The translations under genes were made by a program, and so were the position numbers. This document shows positions 6,745-14,575 of a DNA stretch of 51,031 nucleotides, in pieces (the first letter of the stretch is position 1; each line of letters starts with the position of its first letter). The notes under the pieces are model-generated. The model had not been told where the DNA came from, ran no database searches, and saw only the letters and a list, made by a program, of their open reading frames with translations. Source of the stretch: an uncultured bacterium (lineage in GTDB: Bacteria; Bacillota; Clostridia; Oscillospirales; Oscillospiraceae); NCBI GenBank assembly GCA_947364395.1, contig CANASS010000010.1, positions 1-51,031 on the forward strand, given 5' to 3'.

Positions 6745-9006
6745 CTACAGGATGCTCATCTGCTCCTCCCCCCGGTCCTCCTCCTTAAGGAGCGCCCCGG
6801 CGGCGGGCAGGGAACGGGCCCGGTACCGGGCTGCGTTGACGATGTGGGTGGCGCTCAGCGGCTTTGCCCACTCCACATGGCGTTTGGCTTTCACCGCCAT
6901 CACGCCCACCCCCTGGGTGGCCCGGGTGGTCTTGGGCGTGAGGGAGGCGGTGTGGAACACCACGCACCGCCCGTCGCTGGACCCCACCGCCATCTCCTGG
7001 TCCTCCGCCAGCAGGCAGGCGGACACCAGATGGAACTTGTCGCAGTAGGCCCCGGTGAGCTTTTTCCGCCGGGTCTGGGTCTGGTAGGCGGACAGCTCCA
7101 CCCGGGCCGCCTTGCCGCTGTCGAAGAAAAACAGCAGGTGGGCGGTGTAGTCCCCGGGGGCGCAGGCCCAGACAAATTTTTCCTCCGGGTCCATGCCCAG
7201 CTTGGTGGGCAGATAGTCCCCCAGCACGCTGGCTTTGGCGTCGTCAAAATCGCTGAGCCGAGTCTTGTAGCACTGATGCTTGTCGGTGAACACCAGCAGC
7301 TCGTCCCGGTTAATCCCCTCCCACTGGAGGAAGGGGCCGTCCCCCTCCTTGTACTTCTGCTCCGAGCTCATCCGCAGGGACTGGGGGGTGATCTTCTTAA
7401 AGTATCCCTCTTTCGAGACAAACACATGCACCGGATAGGCGGGAATATCCTCCCCGGCGGCGGCCTGGGCCTCCAGCCCCTGCTGATACTCGTAGACGAT
7501 CTCCGTGCGCCGGGGGACGGCGTACTTCTTTTTCACGTTTTTCAGCTCGCCGGTGATGATGGCCTTGATCCGCTGGGGGGAACCGATGATGTCCTTCAAA
7601 TCGGCAATCTCCGTCTCCAGCTGGGCCGTCTCCTCCACCCGCTTGAGGATATACTCCTTGTTGATGTTCCGCAGCCGGATGTCCGCCACGTATTCCGCCT
7701 GAACCTGGTCGATGCCGAAGCCGATGATCAGGTTGGGCACCACCTCGGCCTCCTCCTCCGTCTCCCGGATGATGCGGATAGCCTTGTCGATGTCCAGCAG
7801 GATACGCTTGAGGCCCTTCAAAAGGTGGAGCTTCTCCTCCTTTTTCTTGCAGATGTGGTAGGTCCGCCGCCGCACCCCCTCCATCCGCCAGCCGGTCCAC
7901 TCCTCCAGAATCTCCCCCACCCCCATCACCTTGGGCATGCCGGCGATGAGAATGTTGAAGTTGCAGGAAAAGGTGTCCTGAAGGGGGGTCATCTGATACA
8001 GCCGGGCCATCAGCTTCTCCGGGTCCGCGCCCCGCTTCAGGTCGATGGCCAGCTTCAGGCCGTTCAGGTCGGTCTCGTCCCGCATGTCGGAGATCTCCTT
8101 GATCTTCCCGGCCTTTACCAGCTCGGCCACCTTGTCCAAAATGGCCTCCACGGTGGTGGAGTAGGGGATCTCATAGATCTCCAGCACGTTGTCCTCCTTG
8201 ACGTGCCGCCACTTGGCCCGCAGCTTGAGGGGCCCCCGGCCCGTGCGGTAGATCTCCCCCAGGGCCGCCCCGTCATAGAGCAGCTGTCCTCCGGTGGAGA
8301 AGTCCGGGGCCTTCAGGACCTCCAGCAGGTCCACGCCGGGGTCCTTGAGGTAGGCAATGGCGGCGTCGCACACCTCCCCCAGGTTGAACCCGCACAGGTT
8401 GGACGCCATGCCCACGGCGATGCCCTGGTTGGCGCTCACCAGCACGTTGGGGAAGGTGGTGGGCAGCAAGGTGGGCTCCGTCAGCTTGCCGTCGTAGTTG
8501 GGGACAAAGTCCACCGCGTCCTGGTCGATGTCCCGGAACAGCTCCTGGCAGATGGAATCCAGCCGCACTTCGGTATACCGGGCGGCGGCCCAGGCCATGT
8601 CCCGGGAGTACACCTTGCCGAAGTTGCCCTTGGAGTCCACCAGGGGGTGCAGCAGTGCGCCGTAGCCCCGGCTGAGGCGCACCATGGTGTCGTAGATGGC
8701 GGCGTCCCCGTGGGGGTTCAGCTTCATGGTGGCCCCCACCACGTTGGCCGACTTGGTCCGGGGCTTGGTGAGCAGGCCCATGTCGTACATGGTGTACAGC
8801 AGCTTTCGGTGGGAGGGCTTGAAGCCGTCGATCTCCGGGATGGCCCGGGAGACAATGACGGACATGGCGTAGGGCATATAGTTCAGCTCCAGCGTCTCGG
8901 TGATGGGCTGCTCCAGCACCTGGGCCCGCAGGCCCATGACGTTGGGGTTATCCACTTTTTTGGGGCCCTTCTGCTCGGGGGCTTTTTTCTTAGCCAAACG
9001 AATCAA
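6745..9006 (-). CDS. Type IIA topoisomerase subunit A (topoisomerase IV/gyrase A-like)
   Basis: This 753-residue DNA breakage-reunion subunit works with the ATPase subunit at 11173-13161. The catalytic tyrosine is Tyr144 in AARYTEVRL. The winged-helix segment with NPHGDAAIYDTMVRL carries Ala102 where E. coli GyrA has Ser83, while Asp106 matches Asp87. The C-terminal part has only a degenerate GyrA-box-like TRRKKLTGA, which fits a decatenase (ParC-like) rather than a wrapping gyrase. It is shorter than typical GyrA. The pair resembles the divergent second type IIA enzyme of Clostridia. The parC name is probable, but canonical gyrase genes outside the window would be needed for comparison. The start at 9006 lacks a strong ribosome site (AAGGATT). 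Confidence 0.9.
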   Translation of the reverse strand: MIRLAKKKAPEQKGPKKVDNPNVMGLRAQVLEQPITETLELNYMPYAMSVIVSRAIPEIDGFKPSHRKLLYTMYDMGLLTKPRTKSANVVGATMKLNPHGDAAIYDTMVRLSRGYGALLHPLVDSKGNFGKVYSRDMAWAAARYTEVRLDSICQELFRDIDQDAVDFVPNYDGKLTEPTLLPTTFPNVLVSANQGIAVGMASNLCGFNLGEVCDAAIAYLKDPGVDLLEVLKAPDFSTGGQLLYDGAALGEIYRTGRGPLKLRAKWRHVKEDNVLEIYEIPYSTTVEAILDKVAELVKAGKIKEISDMRDETDLNGLKLAIDLKRGADPEKLMARLYQMTPLQDTFSCNFNILIAGMPKVMGVGEILEEWTGWRMEGVRRRTYHICKKKEEKLHLLKGLKRILLDIDKAIRIIRETEEEAEVVPNLIIGFGIDQVQAEYVADIRLRNINKEYILKRVEETAQLETEIADLKDIIGSPQRIKAIITGELKNVKKKYAVPRRTEIVYEYQQGLEAQAAAGEDIPAYPVHVFVSKEGYFKKITPQSLRMSSEQKYKEGDGPFLQWEGINRDELLVFTDKHQCYKTRLSDFDDAKASVLGDYLPTKLGMDPEEKFVWACAPGDYTAHLLFFFDSGKAARVELSAYQTQTRRKKLTGAYCDKFHLVSACLLAEDQEMAVGSSDGRCVVFHTASLTPKTTRATQGVGVMAVKAKRHVEWAKPLSATHIVNAARYRARSLPAAGALLKEEDRGEEQMSIL

Positions 9007-9036
9007 TCCTTACTCTCAGTTTGCGGGAGGACCGCG

Positions 9037-9105
9037 CCGAAGCCTTCCCGCCGCCGGGGGAAGGCTTCGGGCGGCCGGTTGTCACGCTGCGAATCGGTCA
9101 GAACG
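9037..9105. repeat. Hairpin plus dispersed-repeat fragment, copy D
   Basis: A perfect 13-base stem (CCGAAGCCTTCCC/GGGAAGGCTTCGG, 9037-9070) is followed by GTTGTCACGCTGCGAATCGG, a fragment of the dispersed repeat. The fragment overlaps the stop codon of the stalk-domain protein (9098-9100). The hairpin separates that gene from the topoisomerase A gene and could terminate or process the transcript. Confidence 0.65.
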
Positions 9106-10849
9106 CAAAAGGCTCCACGGAATCCACCACGGTGGACCCCTCGGGGGGCTCGGTCATGGGCCTGCCTCTGACGGCTTTCTGGGTCTGGGTGAGCTCCACC
9201 TTCATCTCGCCCATGTTGGCGATGTGGAAATTCATATCCGTAGTGACGTTTCCATCGGCCTGCTTCACGTCCATGGTGATCTTCATGCCGGGCACCCCGG
9301 CCTGGGGGGCGGTCTCCATGATGATGGTCACCTCAGCCCCGCCCTTGGCGTCCACCTTCATGGTGATCTCGTACTCCTTGAAGGCGGCCTTGGCCTCCGC
9401 CATATCCGCTTCGCTCAGGCCCTTGTCCTTGTAAAGGTCAAACAGGTCGTCCACGCCGATGGTCAGGGCGGATACGCCGCGGTCGGTGGTGAATTTATCG
9501 TCGCCGTAAAGGCTGTCCAGCAGATCGACGGTCTCCATCGCGGAGCCCCACTCGGTAACGCTGTCGCCCTGTATCGCCTGGGCCAGCACCCAGCCGATGG
9601 TGGCGTCCTCCGCCTGGGTAAAGGCCAGCTGGCCCCAGTCCGCGCCCAGATCCAGGGCGATCCACACGTTTTCCTTACCCGCCAGCTCGTCCAGCGCGGC
9701 GGCCCGTAACCAGCCCAGGCCCTCCCGGGTCAGGATGACTTCCATGTCCTCCGCCACGGTGAGCATCATGGCGGCGGCCTCTTCATAACCGGACCCAAAC
9801 TGGCCGGCCAGCAGCTTATTCAGCTCCTCCAGGGCGTTGTCGGACAGCTTCAGGGACATCTGGGCGCTGGCGGCCTCGGTGTTGAACAGCTGCTTGGCGG
9901 TGAGGTCCGCCTTATAAGTCTTGTTTCCGTTGAGGGTGTCGAACAGAGTGACGGACACATTGCCTTTTACGTCGGCCTGATAGTTTTTGCCCTCCTCCAT
10001 GCCAACGCTCTTGTTGGCCTGGACCTTGTTCAGGATGGTGAACTTCTCGTCGATCTTGTCCGCCAAAGCCTCCCGGTCCAGCAGGACGGCGGTCTGATAG
10101 GCGTTGTCCCAGCCCACGTCGCAGCCCAGGGCCTCCGCGATGAAGCGTACGGGGACATAGGCGCTCCCGCCCTTGATGTAGGGGGCGCAGTCCATCTCGA
10201 TGGTCTTATCAGCTTCGCCGGTATCGGTGCCGCGGGTATGCCTTACTGCGGTGGTGCCGCCAATGGTGAAATTGATTGTATACTTGTCGATGAAGAGCCG
10301 CACAGAGTCTTTCTGGTCCGCAAACTCGTAGTCCACCTCGCCGCCCATGGCCTCCACCAGCGCCCGGACGGGGACCATGGTGCGGCCGCCGGCCACCTCG
10401 GGGGCGGCGTCGGGGAACTTGACGTACACGCCGTTGACCATCACGCCCACCTGGCCGGGCACGCCGCCCAGGGCCTTTTTGATCTCGTCCCGCTGCTGTT
10501 GGTACATCTGCTCAAACTGTTTTTCCAGCTCCGCCCAGTCCGTGCTGCCCGGGTCCAGCCCCTCCAGGTCCAGGCCGTCCCAGTTAAAGCCCCCCAGGGG
10601 GCCGGTAGTGATGATGGACGTGGGGCCGTCCGCGCCGCCGATGATGCTCAGGACCGCATCGTTGGACGCCTCCGGCAGGAACGCGCTGATGGGGATGGCG
10701 TCTCCGGCCTTGTAGACGGGCACGGCCTCGCCGTCCACCGTATAGATGCCGTCCACGGGAGCCGCGTCCGGGGCGGGGGCCGCGAAAGCGGGCGCCGCCA
10801 GGGACAGCACTAGAGCCATGGACAGCAGGATCGTCAACAGTTTTTTCAT
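9098..10849 (-). CDS. Secreted protein with copper-amine-oxidase-type stalk domain
   Basis: The ATG at 10847-10849 follows an AAGGAGG site and gives 583 residues. Residues 1-23 are a Sec signal peptide ending AAPAFA-A. Residues ~130-270 hold the copper amine oxidase N-terminal (stalk) domain, with the paired motifs GGRTMVPVRALVEAMGGEVDYE and KGGSAYVPVRFIAEALGCDVGWD. This surface domain is common in Firmicutes and does not imply amine oxidase activity. The rest is a mixed alpha/beta region of unknown type with a C-terminal beta-rich part. An odd segment, SIIGGADGPTSI (about residues 74-85), matches the GGADGPT motif known from sodium-pumping decarboxylase beta subunits, here in a non-membrane context. 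It lies between the two topoisomerase subunit genes and is bordered by repeats on both sides. Its function is unknown. Confidence 0.85.
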   Translation of the reverse strand: MKKLLTILLSMALVLSLAAPAFAAPAPDAAPVDGIYTVDGEAVPVYKAGDAIPISAFLPEASNDAVLSIIGGADGPTSIITTGPLGGFNWDGLDLEGLDPGSTDWAELEKQFEQMYQQQRDEIKKALGGVPGQVGVMVNGVYVKFPDAAPEVAGGRTMVPVRALVEAMGGEVDYEFADQKDSVRLFIDKYTINFTIGGTTAVRHTRGTDTGEADKTIEMDCAPYIKGGSAYVPVRFIAEALGCDVGWDNAYQTAVLLDREALADKIDEKFTILNKVQANKSVGMEEGKNYQADVKGNVSVTLFDTLNGNKTYKADLTAKQLFNTEAASAQMSLKLSDNALEELNKLLAGQFGSGYEEAAAMMLTVAEDMEVILTREGLGWLRAAALDELAGKENVWIALDLGADWGQLAFTQAEDATIGWVLAQAIQGDSVTEWGSAMETVDLLDSLYGDDKFTTDRGVSALTIGVDDLFDLYKDKGLSEADMAEAKAAFKEYEITMKVDAKGGAEVTIIMETAPQAGVPGMKITMDVKQADGNVTTDMNFHIANMGEMKVELTQTQKAVRGRPMTEPPEGSTVVDSVEPFAF

Positions 10850-10954
10850 GCCAGGTTCCTCCTTTTCACACAAATACAGGTTGTTTCTATTGTTACGCCG
10901 CGCCGCGGCGTGGGATACCTGCCTTTAGGAGCACCGTTTTCAGAAAATAGTCTA

Positions 10955-11116
10955 AGGACCTGTATTCACAACCTCAATTCACCGTCTGGCTGGGTGTTTT
11001 CCCGGCATGAGGCGTTAAATTTTCTTGAAATAAACCCAATGAATCCTGCGAAAATTTCCTGCCTGCCGGAAAAATCCCTCGGCCATTCGGCGGTTTCGGC
11101 TGTGAATACAGGTTCT
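10955..11116. mobile_element. MITE-like element, copy 2
   Basis: This 162-base copy of the element at 6518-6682 has terminal inverted repeats AGGACCTGTATTCACAACC and the complement of AGAACCTGTATTCACAGCC. The internal block TCAATTCACCGTCTGGC is shared, as is the GTTAAATTTTCTTGAA block. It lies just downstream of the ATPase subunit gene in the same relative position that copy 1 has to the subunit A gene. Confidence 0.7.
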
Positions 11117-11131
11117 AAAAGTTTCTTTTTC

Positions 11132-11158
11132 CCCGCTTTTTTTCAAAGAAAAAGCGGG
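11132..11158. terminator. Hairpin after the topoisomerase B gene
   Basis: CCCGCTTTTTTTC/AAAGAAAAAGCGGG is nearly identical to the hairpin at 6699-6728. It lies 14 bases beyond the stop codon of the ATPase subunit gene. Confidence 0.65.
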
Positions 11159-11172
11159 CCGCCGGAGGCAAG

Positions 11173-13161
11173 CTATGAGATATCCGCCATATCCAAATAT
11201 TTGTACCCGCTGTCCGCGATATGGTCTTTGCGGCCTTGAAGGTCGTTGCCCAAGAACATCTCAAAAATCTGGGCGGTGCGCTCCACGTCCTCCGGCATCA
11301 CCTTAATCAGCCGCCGGGTGTCCGGGGACATGGTGGTCAGCCACATCATGTCCGGCTCGTTCTCACCCAGCCCCTTGGAGCGCTGTACGTCGAACTTCTT
11401 GCCCTCCAGAGAGGCCACAATGTCGTTGCGCTCCTTGTCGGAGTAGGCAAACCAGGTTTTTTCCTTGCAGGTGATCTCATATAGGGGGGACTCGGCGATG
11501 TAGACGTACCCCTTCTCAATCAGGGTGGGGGTGAGGCGGTAGAGCATGGCCAGGATCAGGGTACGGATCTGGAAGCCGTCCTCGTCGCCATCGGTGCAAA
11601 TGACGATTTTATTCCAGCGCAGGTTGTCCAGGTCGAAGGCGTTCAGGTCCTTGACGTGCTTGTCCTTGACCTCCACCCCGCAGCCCATCACCTTCAGCAG
11701 GTCGGTGATGATCTCGCTCTTGAATATGCGGGCATAGTCCGCCTTGAGGCAGTTGAGAATTTTGCCCCGCACGGGCATGATGCCTTGAAATTCCGCGTCC
11801 CGGCTCAGCTTCACCGCCCCCATGGCGGAGTCGCCCTCCACAATGTAGAGCTCCCGCTTCTCCACGTCCTTGGTGCGGCAGTCCACGAACTTCTGCACCC
11901 GGTTGGAGATGTCCACCGAGCCGGACAGCTTCTTTTTGATGCCCAGCCGGGTCTTTTCCGCCGTCTCCCGGGAGCGCTTGTTCACCAGCACCTGTCCGGC
12001 GATCTTCTCCGCGTCCATGGGGTTCTCGATGAAGTAGACCTCCAGCTGGGCCCGGAGGAACTCGGTCATGGCCTCCTGGACAAACTTGTTGGTGATGGAC
12101 TTCTTGGTCTGGTTCTCATAGCTGGTCTGAGTGGAAAAATTGCTGCTCACCAGCACCAGGCAGTCCTGTATGTCCGCCCAGGTCACCTTGGCTTCGTTTT
12201 TCTGGTACTTGCCGCCCTGCTTCAGCCAGCCGTCGATGGCGGACACAAAGGCCAGCCGCATGGCCTTTTCCGGGGACCCGCCGTGCTCCAGCCAGGAGGA
12301 GTTGTGGTAGTGCTCCACCACCTGCACCCGGTTGGAGAAGCAGAAGGATACCGACAGCTTCACCTTGTACTCCGCCTTGTCCGCCCGGTCCCTCCCCCGG
12401 CGCTCCGCCTGCCACAGCACCGGGGCGGTGAGGGAGTCCTCCCCCGCCAGCTCGGTCACATAGTCCATGAGGCCGTTTTCATAGCGGAAGTCGGTGGTCT
12501 CGAACTTCCCGCCGGCCTGGCTGCGGAAGCGGAAGGTGACCCCGGCGTTGACCACCGCCTGGCGCTTCATCACGTCGGTGAAGTAGTCCACGGGGATGTC
12601 GATGTCGGTGAATACCTCCAGGTCGGGCTTCCAGCGGAATTTGGAGCCGGTCTTTTTGCGGTCGGCAGGCTCCTTTTTCATCTCGCCCACAATCTCGCCC
12701 TTTTCAAAGTGAAGGGTGTATTTGAACCCGTCCCGGTAGATGACGGCGTCGAAATACTCGCTGGCGTACTGGGTGGCGCAGGAGCCCAGGCCGTTGAGGC
12801 CCAGGGAGTATTCGTAATTGTCCCCGCCGCCCTCCTTGTACTTGCCCCCGGCGTACAGCTCGCAGAACACCAGCTCCCAGTTGTAGCGGCCCTCCGCCTC
12901 GTTCCAGTCCACCGGGCAGCCCCGGCCAAAGTCCTCCACCTCAATGGACCTGTCCTCGTACCGGGTGACGGTAATCAGGTCGCCGTGGCCTTCCCGGGCC
13001 TCGTCGATGGCGTTGGAGAGGATTTCAAACACGGCGTGCTCACAGCCCTCCAGCCCGTCGGAGCCGAAGATGACGCCGGGGCGCTTGCGCACCCGGTCCG
13101 CTCCCTTCAGAGCGGAGATGGAGTCGTTGCCGTACTGCTGTTTTGGAGTGGACCTTGCCAT
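11173..13161 (-). CDS. Type IIA topoisomerase ATPase subunit (topoisomerase IV/gyrase B-like, Toprim)
   Basis: This 662-residue ATPase subunit pairs with the subunit A at 6745-9006. The GHKL ATPase has the Asn-containing motif FEILSNAIDEAREG and the glycine-rich DFGRGCPVDWN. The transducer motif is NQTKKSITN (the QTK loop). The Toprim domain has IVEGDSAMGAVKLSRDAEFQ, with the catalytic Glu, and TDGDEDGFQIRTL for the metal-binding DxDxD. Classical enzymes read EGDSAGGSAKQGRD and DADVDGAHI, so this protein is clearly divergent though the acidic residues are kept. The start at 13161 (MARSTPKQQYG) has AGGTG upstream and a good promoter lies at 13277-13305. A much longer open frame upstream is spurious. 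Confidence 0.9.
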   Translation of the reverse strand: MARSTPKQQYGNDSISALKGADRVRKRPGVIFGSDGLEGCEHAVFEILSNAIDEAREGHGDLITVTRYEDRSIEVEDFGRGCPVDWNEAEGRYNWELVFCELYAGGKYKEGGGDNYEYSLGLNGLGSCATQYASEYFDAVIYRDGFKYTLHFEKGEIVGEMKKEPADRKKTGSKFRWKPDLEVFTDIDIPVDYFTDVMKRQAVVNAGVTFRFRSQAGGKFETTDFRYENGLMDYVTELAGEDSLTAPVLWQAERRGRDRADKAEYKVKLSVSFCFSNRVQVVEHYHNSSWLEHGGSPEKAMRLAFVSAIDGWLKQGGKYQKNEAKVTWADIQDCLVLVSSNFSTQTSYENQTKKSITNKFVQEAMTEFLRAQLEVYFIENPMDAEKIAGQVLVNKRSRETAEKTRLGIKKKLSGSVDISNRVQKFVDCRTKDVEKRELYIVEGDSAMGAVKLSRDAEFQGIMPVRGKILNCLKADYARIFKSEIITDLLKVMGCGVEVKDKHVKDLNAFDLDNLRWNKIVICTDGDEDGFQIRTLILAMLYRLTPTLIEKGYVYIAESPLYEITCKEKTWFAYSDKERNDIVASLEGKKFDVQRSKGLGENEPDMMWLTTMSPDTRRLIKVMPEDVERTAQIFEMFLGNDLQGRKDHIADSGYKYLDMADIS

Positions 13162-13276
13162 AGCTGCACCTCGTTGTGATAGTCTGGGGCGGCGAAGCCT
13201 CGGATTTTGTCCATTCGGGGCGAATCCCGTCCCTCCCCGGCGCAAAATGCGCGGCATACCGCGATTATATATAATA

Positions 13277-13305
13277 GTATACTCCAGGATGGGGAAGCCG
13301 TCAAG
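13277..13305 (-). promoter_or_regulatory. Promoter of the topoisomerase B gene
   Basis: TTGACG, a 17-base spacer and TATACT on the minus strand, with a second TATAAT-like box just downstream. The -35 overlaps the stop codon of the upstream TIM-barrel gene. Confidence 0.7.
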
Positions 13306-14272
13306 GGCCGCCCAGCGCCCGCCTCTGCCGGAGGGTGGCCTCCCGCCGGGCCGCCGGGCCCTCCGCCGCCAGCTCGTGGGTGAGGTAGTCCGGCCGGAGC
13401 CGCTCCACAATGGAGGCCGCCTCCGGCACGGTCCAGGGCTGATGGCGGTCAATCCTCTGGATGTGCCGGTAGTTGGCGGCGTACCGTTCCACGCAGTCCC
13501 GGGGCAGGCTGGAGGGGACCGCGCCGGTGTAGGTCCGCACATAGGCCCCGCTGAGGGACTGGTGGAAGTGGAGCCCCCGGATATACCGGCACAGGCCGCC
13601 GTGGGCGTCCAGCATCCGATGGATATACTCCACCCCCTCCGCCTGGCTCGTCAGCGCCCGGTTGGCGTTCATCAGGTGGCCGGTGTCCAGCATGAGTCCT
13701 TTTTTCGGGTACTCCACCCGGTCCAGCAGCCGCCCGGTGAGGGCGGGGTCCGTCATGGTAAGCCCCGGCCACCACAGGTTCTCCAGCAGAAGGTCCGGCC
13801 CGTCCTCCGCCCCCTTGAACAGGACGTTGATCACCTCCGCCGCCCCGTCAGCAACCTCCTCCGGGGTGTGCCGCCAGCGGTAGGTATACCCCTCCTCGAT
13901 GGACACGTCGGACACGTGGAATACCAGGTACTCCGCCCCCATGGCCCGGGCCCGTTCCAGGTCCGCCCGGTAGACCTCCAGCACATAGTCCGGCCCCAGC
14001 CCGCCATAGAAGCGCCGGGCCTCCTCCAGCGTGCCGTATTTCTCCTCCAGCATGGCCCTGTCCTCCCGGTACAGGTCCAGCCAGTCGGTGAAAAAGGTGA
14101 GGTGCCAGCCCACCGCCAGCGGCCTGGGAAATTCCTGGGGAATGGGCTCCCCCGCCCAGATGGCCTCCACCCCCTGGCAGCCCAGGGCGGCCAGCTCCCC
14201 GCGCAGGCCCTCCGCCCCGCCGTACTGGGCCAGAATTCCGGCGGACAGGGGCAGCGGAATCAGCTCGTACAC
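13301..14272 (-). CDS. Sugar phosphate isomerase/epimerase-like TIM-barrel protein
   Basis: This 323-residue protein has the xylose-isomerase-like (AP endonuclease 2 family) fold. Recognisable features are the start of the barrel (LPLSAGILAQYGG...GCQGVEAIWAGEPIP), the metal-site strands LLLENLW (Glu) and GLMLDTGHLMNAN (Asp-x-Gly-His), and IRGLHFHQS (His-x-His) near the end. These are the usual metal ligands of the family. The start is GTG at 14270-14272 behind a GAGGAGGAGAGG site. A longer open frame upstream crosses the promoter at 14310-14339. Substrate is unknown: family members include epimerases, isomerases and endonuclease IV relatives. It is divergent from the chemoreceptor. Confidence 0.8.
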   Translation of the reverse strand: MYELIPLPLSAGILAQYGGAEGLRGELAALGCQGVEAIWAGEPIPQEFPRPLAVGWHLTFFTDWLDLYREDRAMLEEKYGTLEEARRFYGGLGPDYVLEVYRADLERARAMGAEYLVFHVSDVSIEEGYTYRWRHTPEEVADGAAEVINVLFKGAEDGPDLLLENLWWPGLTMTDPALTGRLLDRVEYPKKGLMLDTGHLMNANRALTSQAEGVEYIHRMLDAHGGLCRYIRGLHFHQSLSGAYVRTYTGAVPSSLPRDCVERYAANYRHIQRIDRHQPWTVPEAASIVERLRPDYLTHELAAEGPAARREATLRQRRALGGP

Positions 14273-14309
14273 CGCCTCTCCTCCTCTCTTTTCCCAGGGT
14301 AACAGGAAA

Positions 14310-14339
14310 AGTATACCATATATTCCCCTTCCAGCGCAA
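14310..14339 (-). promoter_or_regulatory. Putative promoter of the TIM-barrel gene
   Basis: TTGCGC, an 18-base spacer and TATACT on the minus strand, about 40 bases before the GTG start. Confidence 0.5.
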
Positions 14340-14388
14340 CCTTGCCGCCCGCCGGAAAAACTTCCTGCCCCGCCGGAGCGGGTTGCTC

Positions 14389-14417
14389 TTGCATTTATCC
14401 CGCTCTTATCATATAAT
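14389..14417 (+). promoter_or_regulatory. Promoter of the chemoreceptor gene
   Basis: TTGCAT (14389-14394), a 17-base spacer and TATAAT (14412-14417), leaving a leader of about 150 bases before the coding start. Confidence 0.65.
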
Positions 14418-14575
14418 GGGGATACTACTTCCGTTTTCCGCCATGGGCGGAAATCTATGGCACCCAGTTTTTGGCGGCGGTTCACGCCGGGCGCCGCCTG
14501 CAATGAGGTGATGGATGACACTGACACGCTTTCTATCAAGCTCTCAGGAAAAACCACGAAGGGGGACCATGTATC

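Noticed and set aside
6745..9006. Naming this gene gyrA outright
   Set aside because: The GyrA-box is degenerate, the C-terminal region is short and the partner Toprim protein is divergent, so a topoisomerase IV-like role is more likely. The symbol was left empty.
13162..13542. N-terminal extension of the topoisomerase B subunit
   Set aside because: The extension is Pro/Arg-rich, overlaps the TIM-barrel gene and crosses the subunit B promoter. The MARSTPKQQYG start fits the family.
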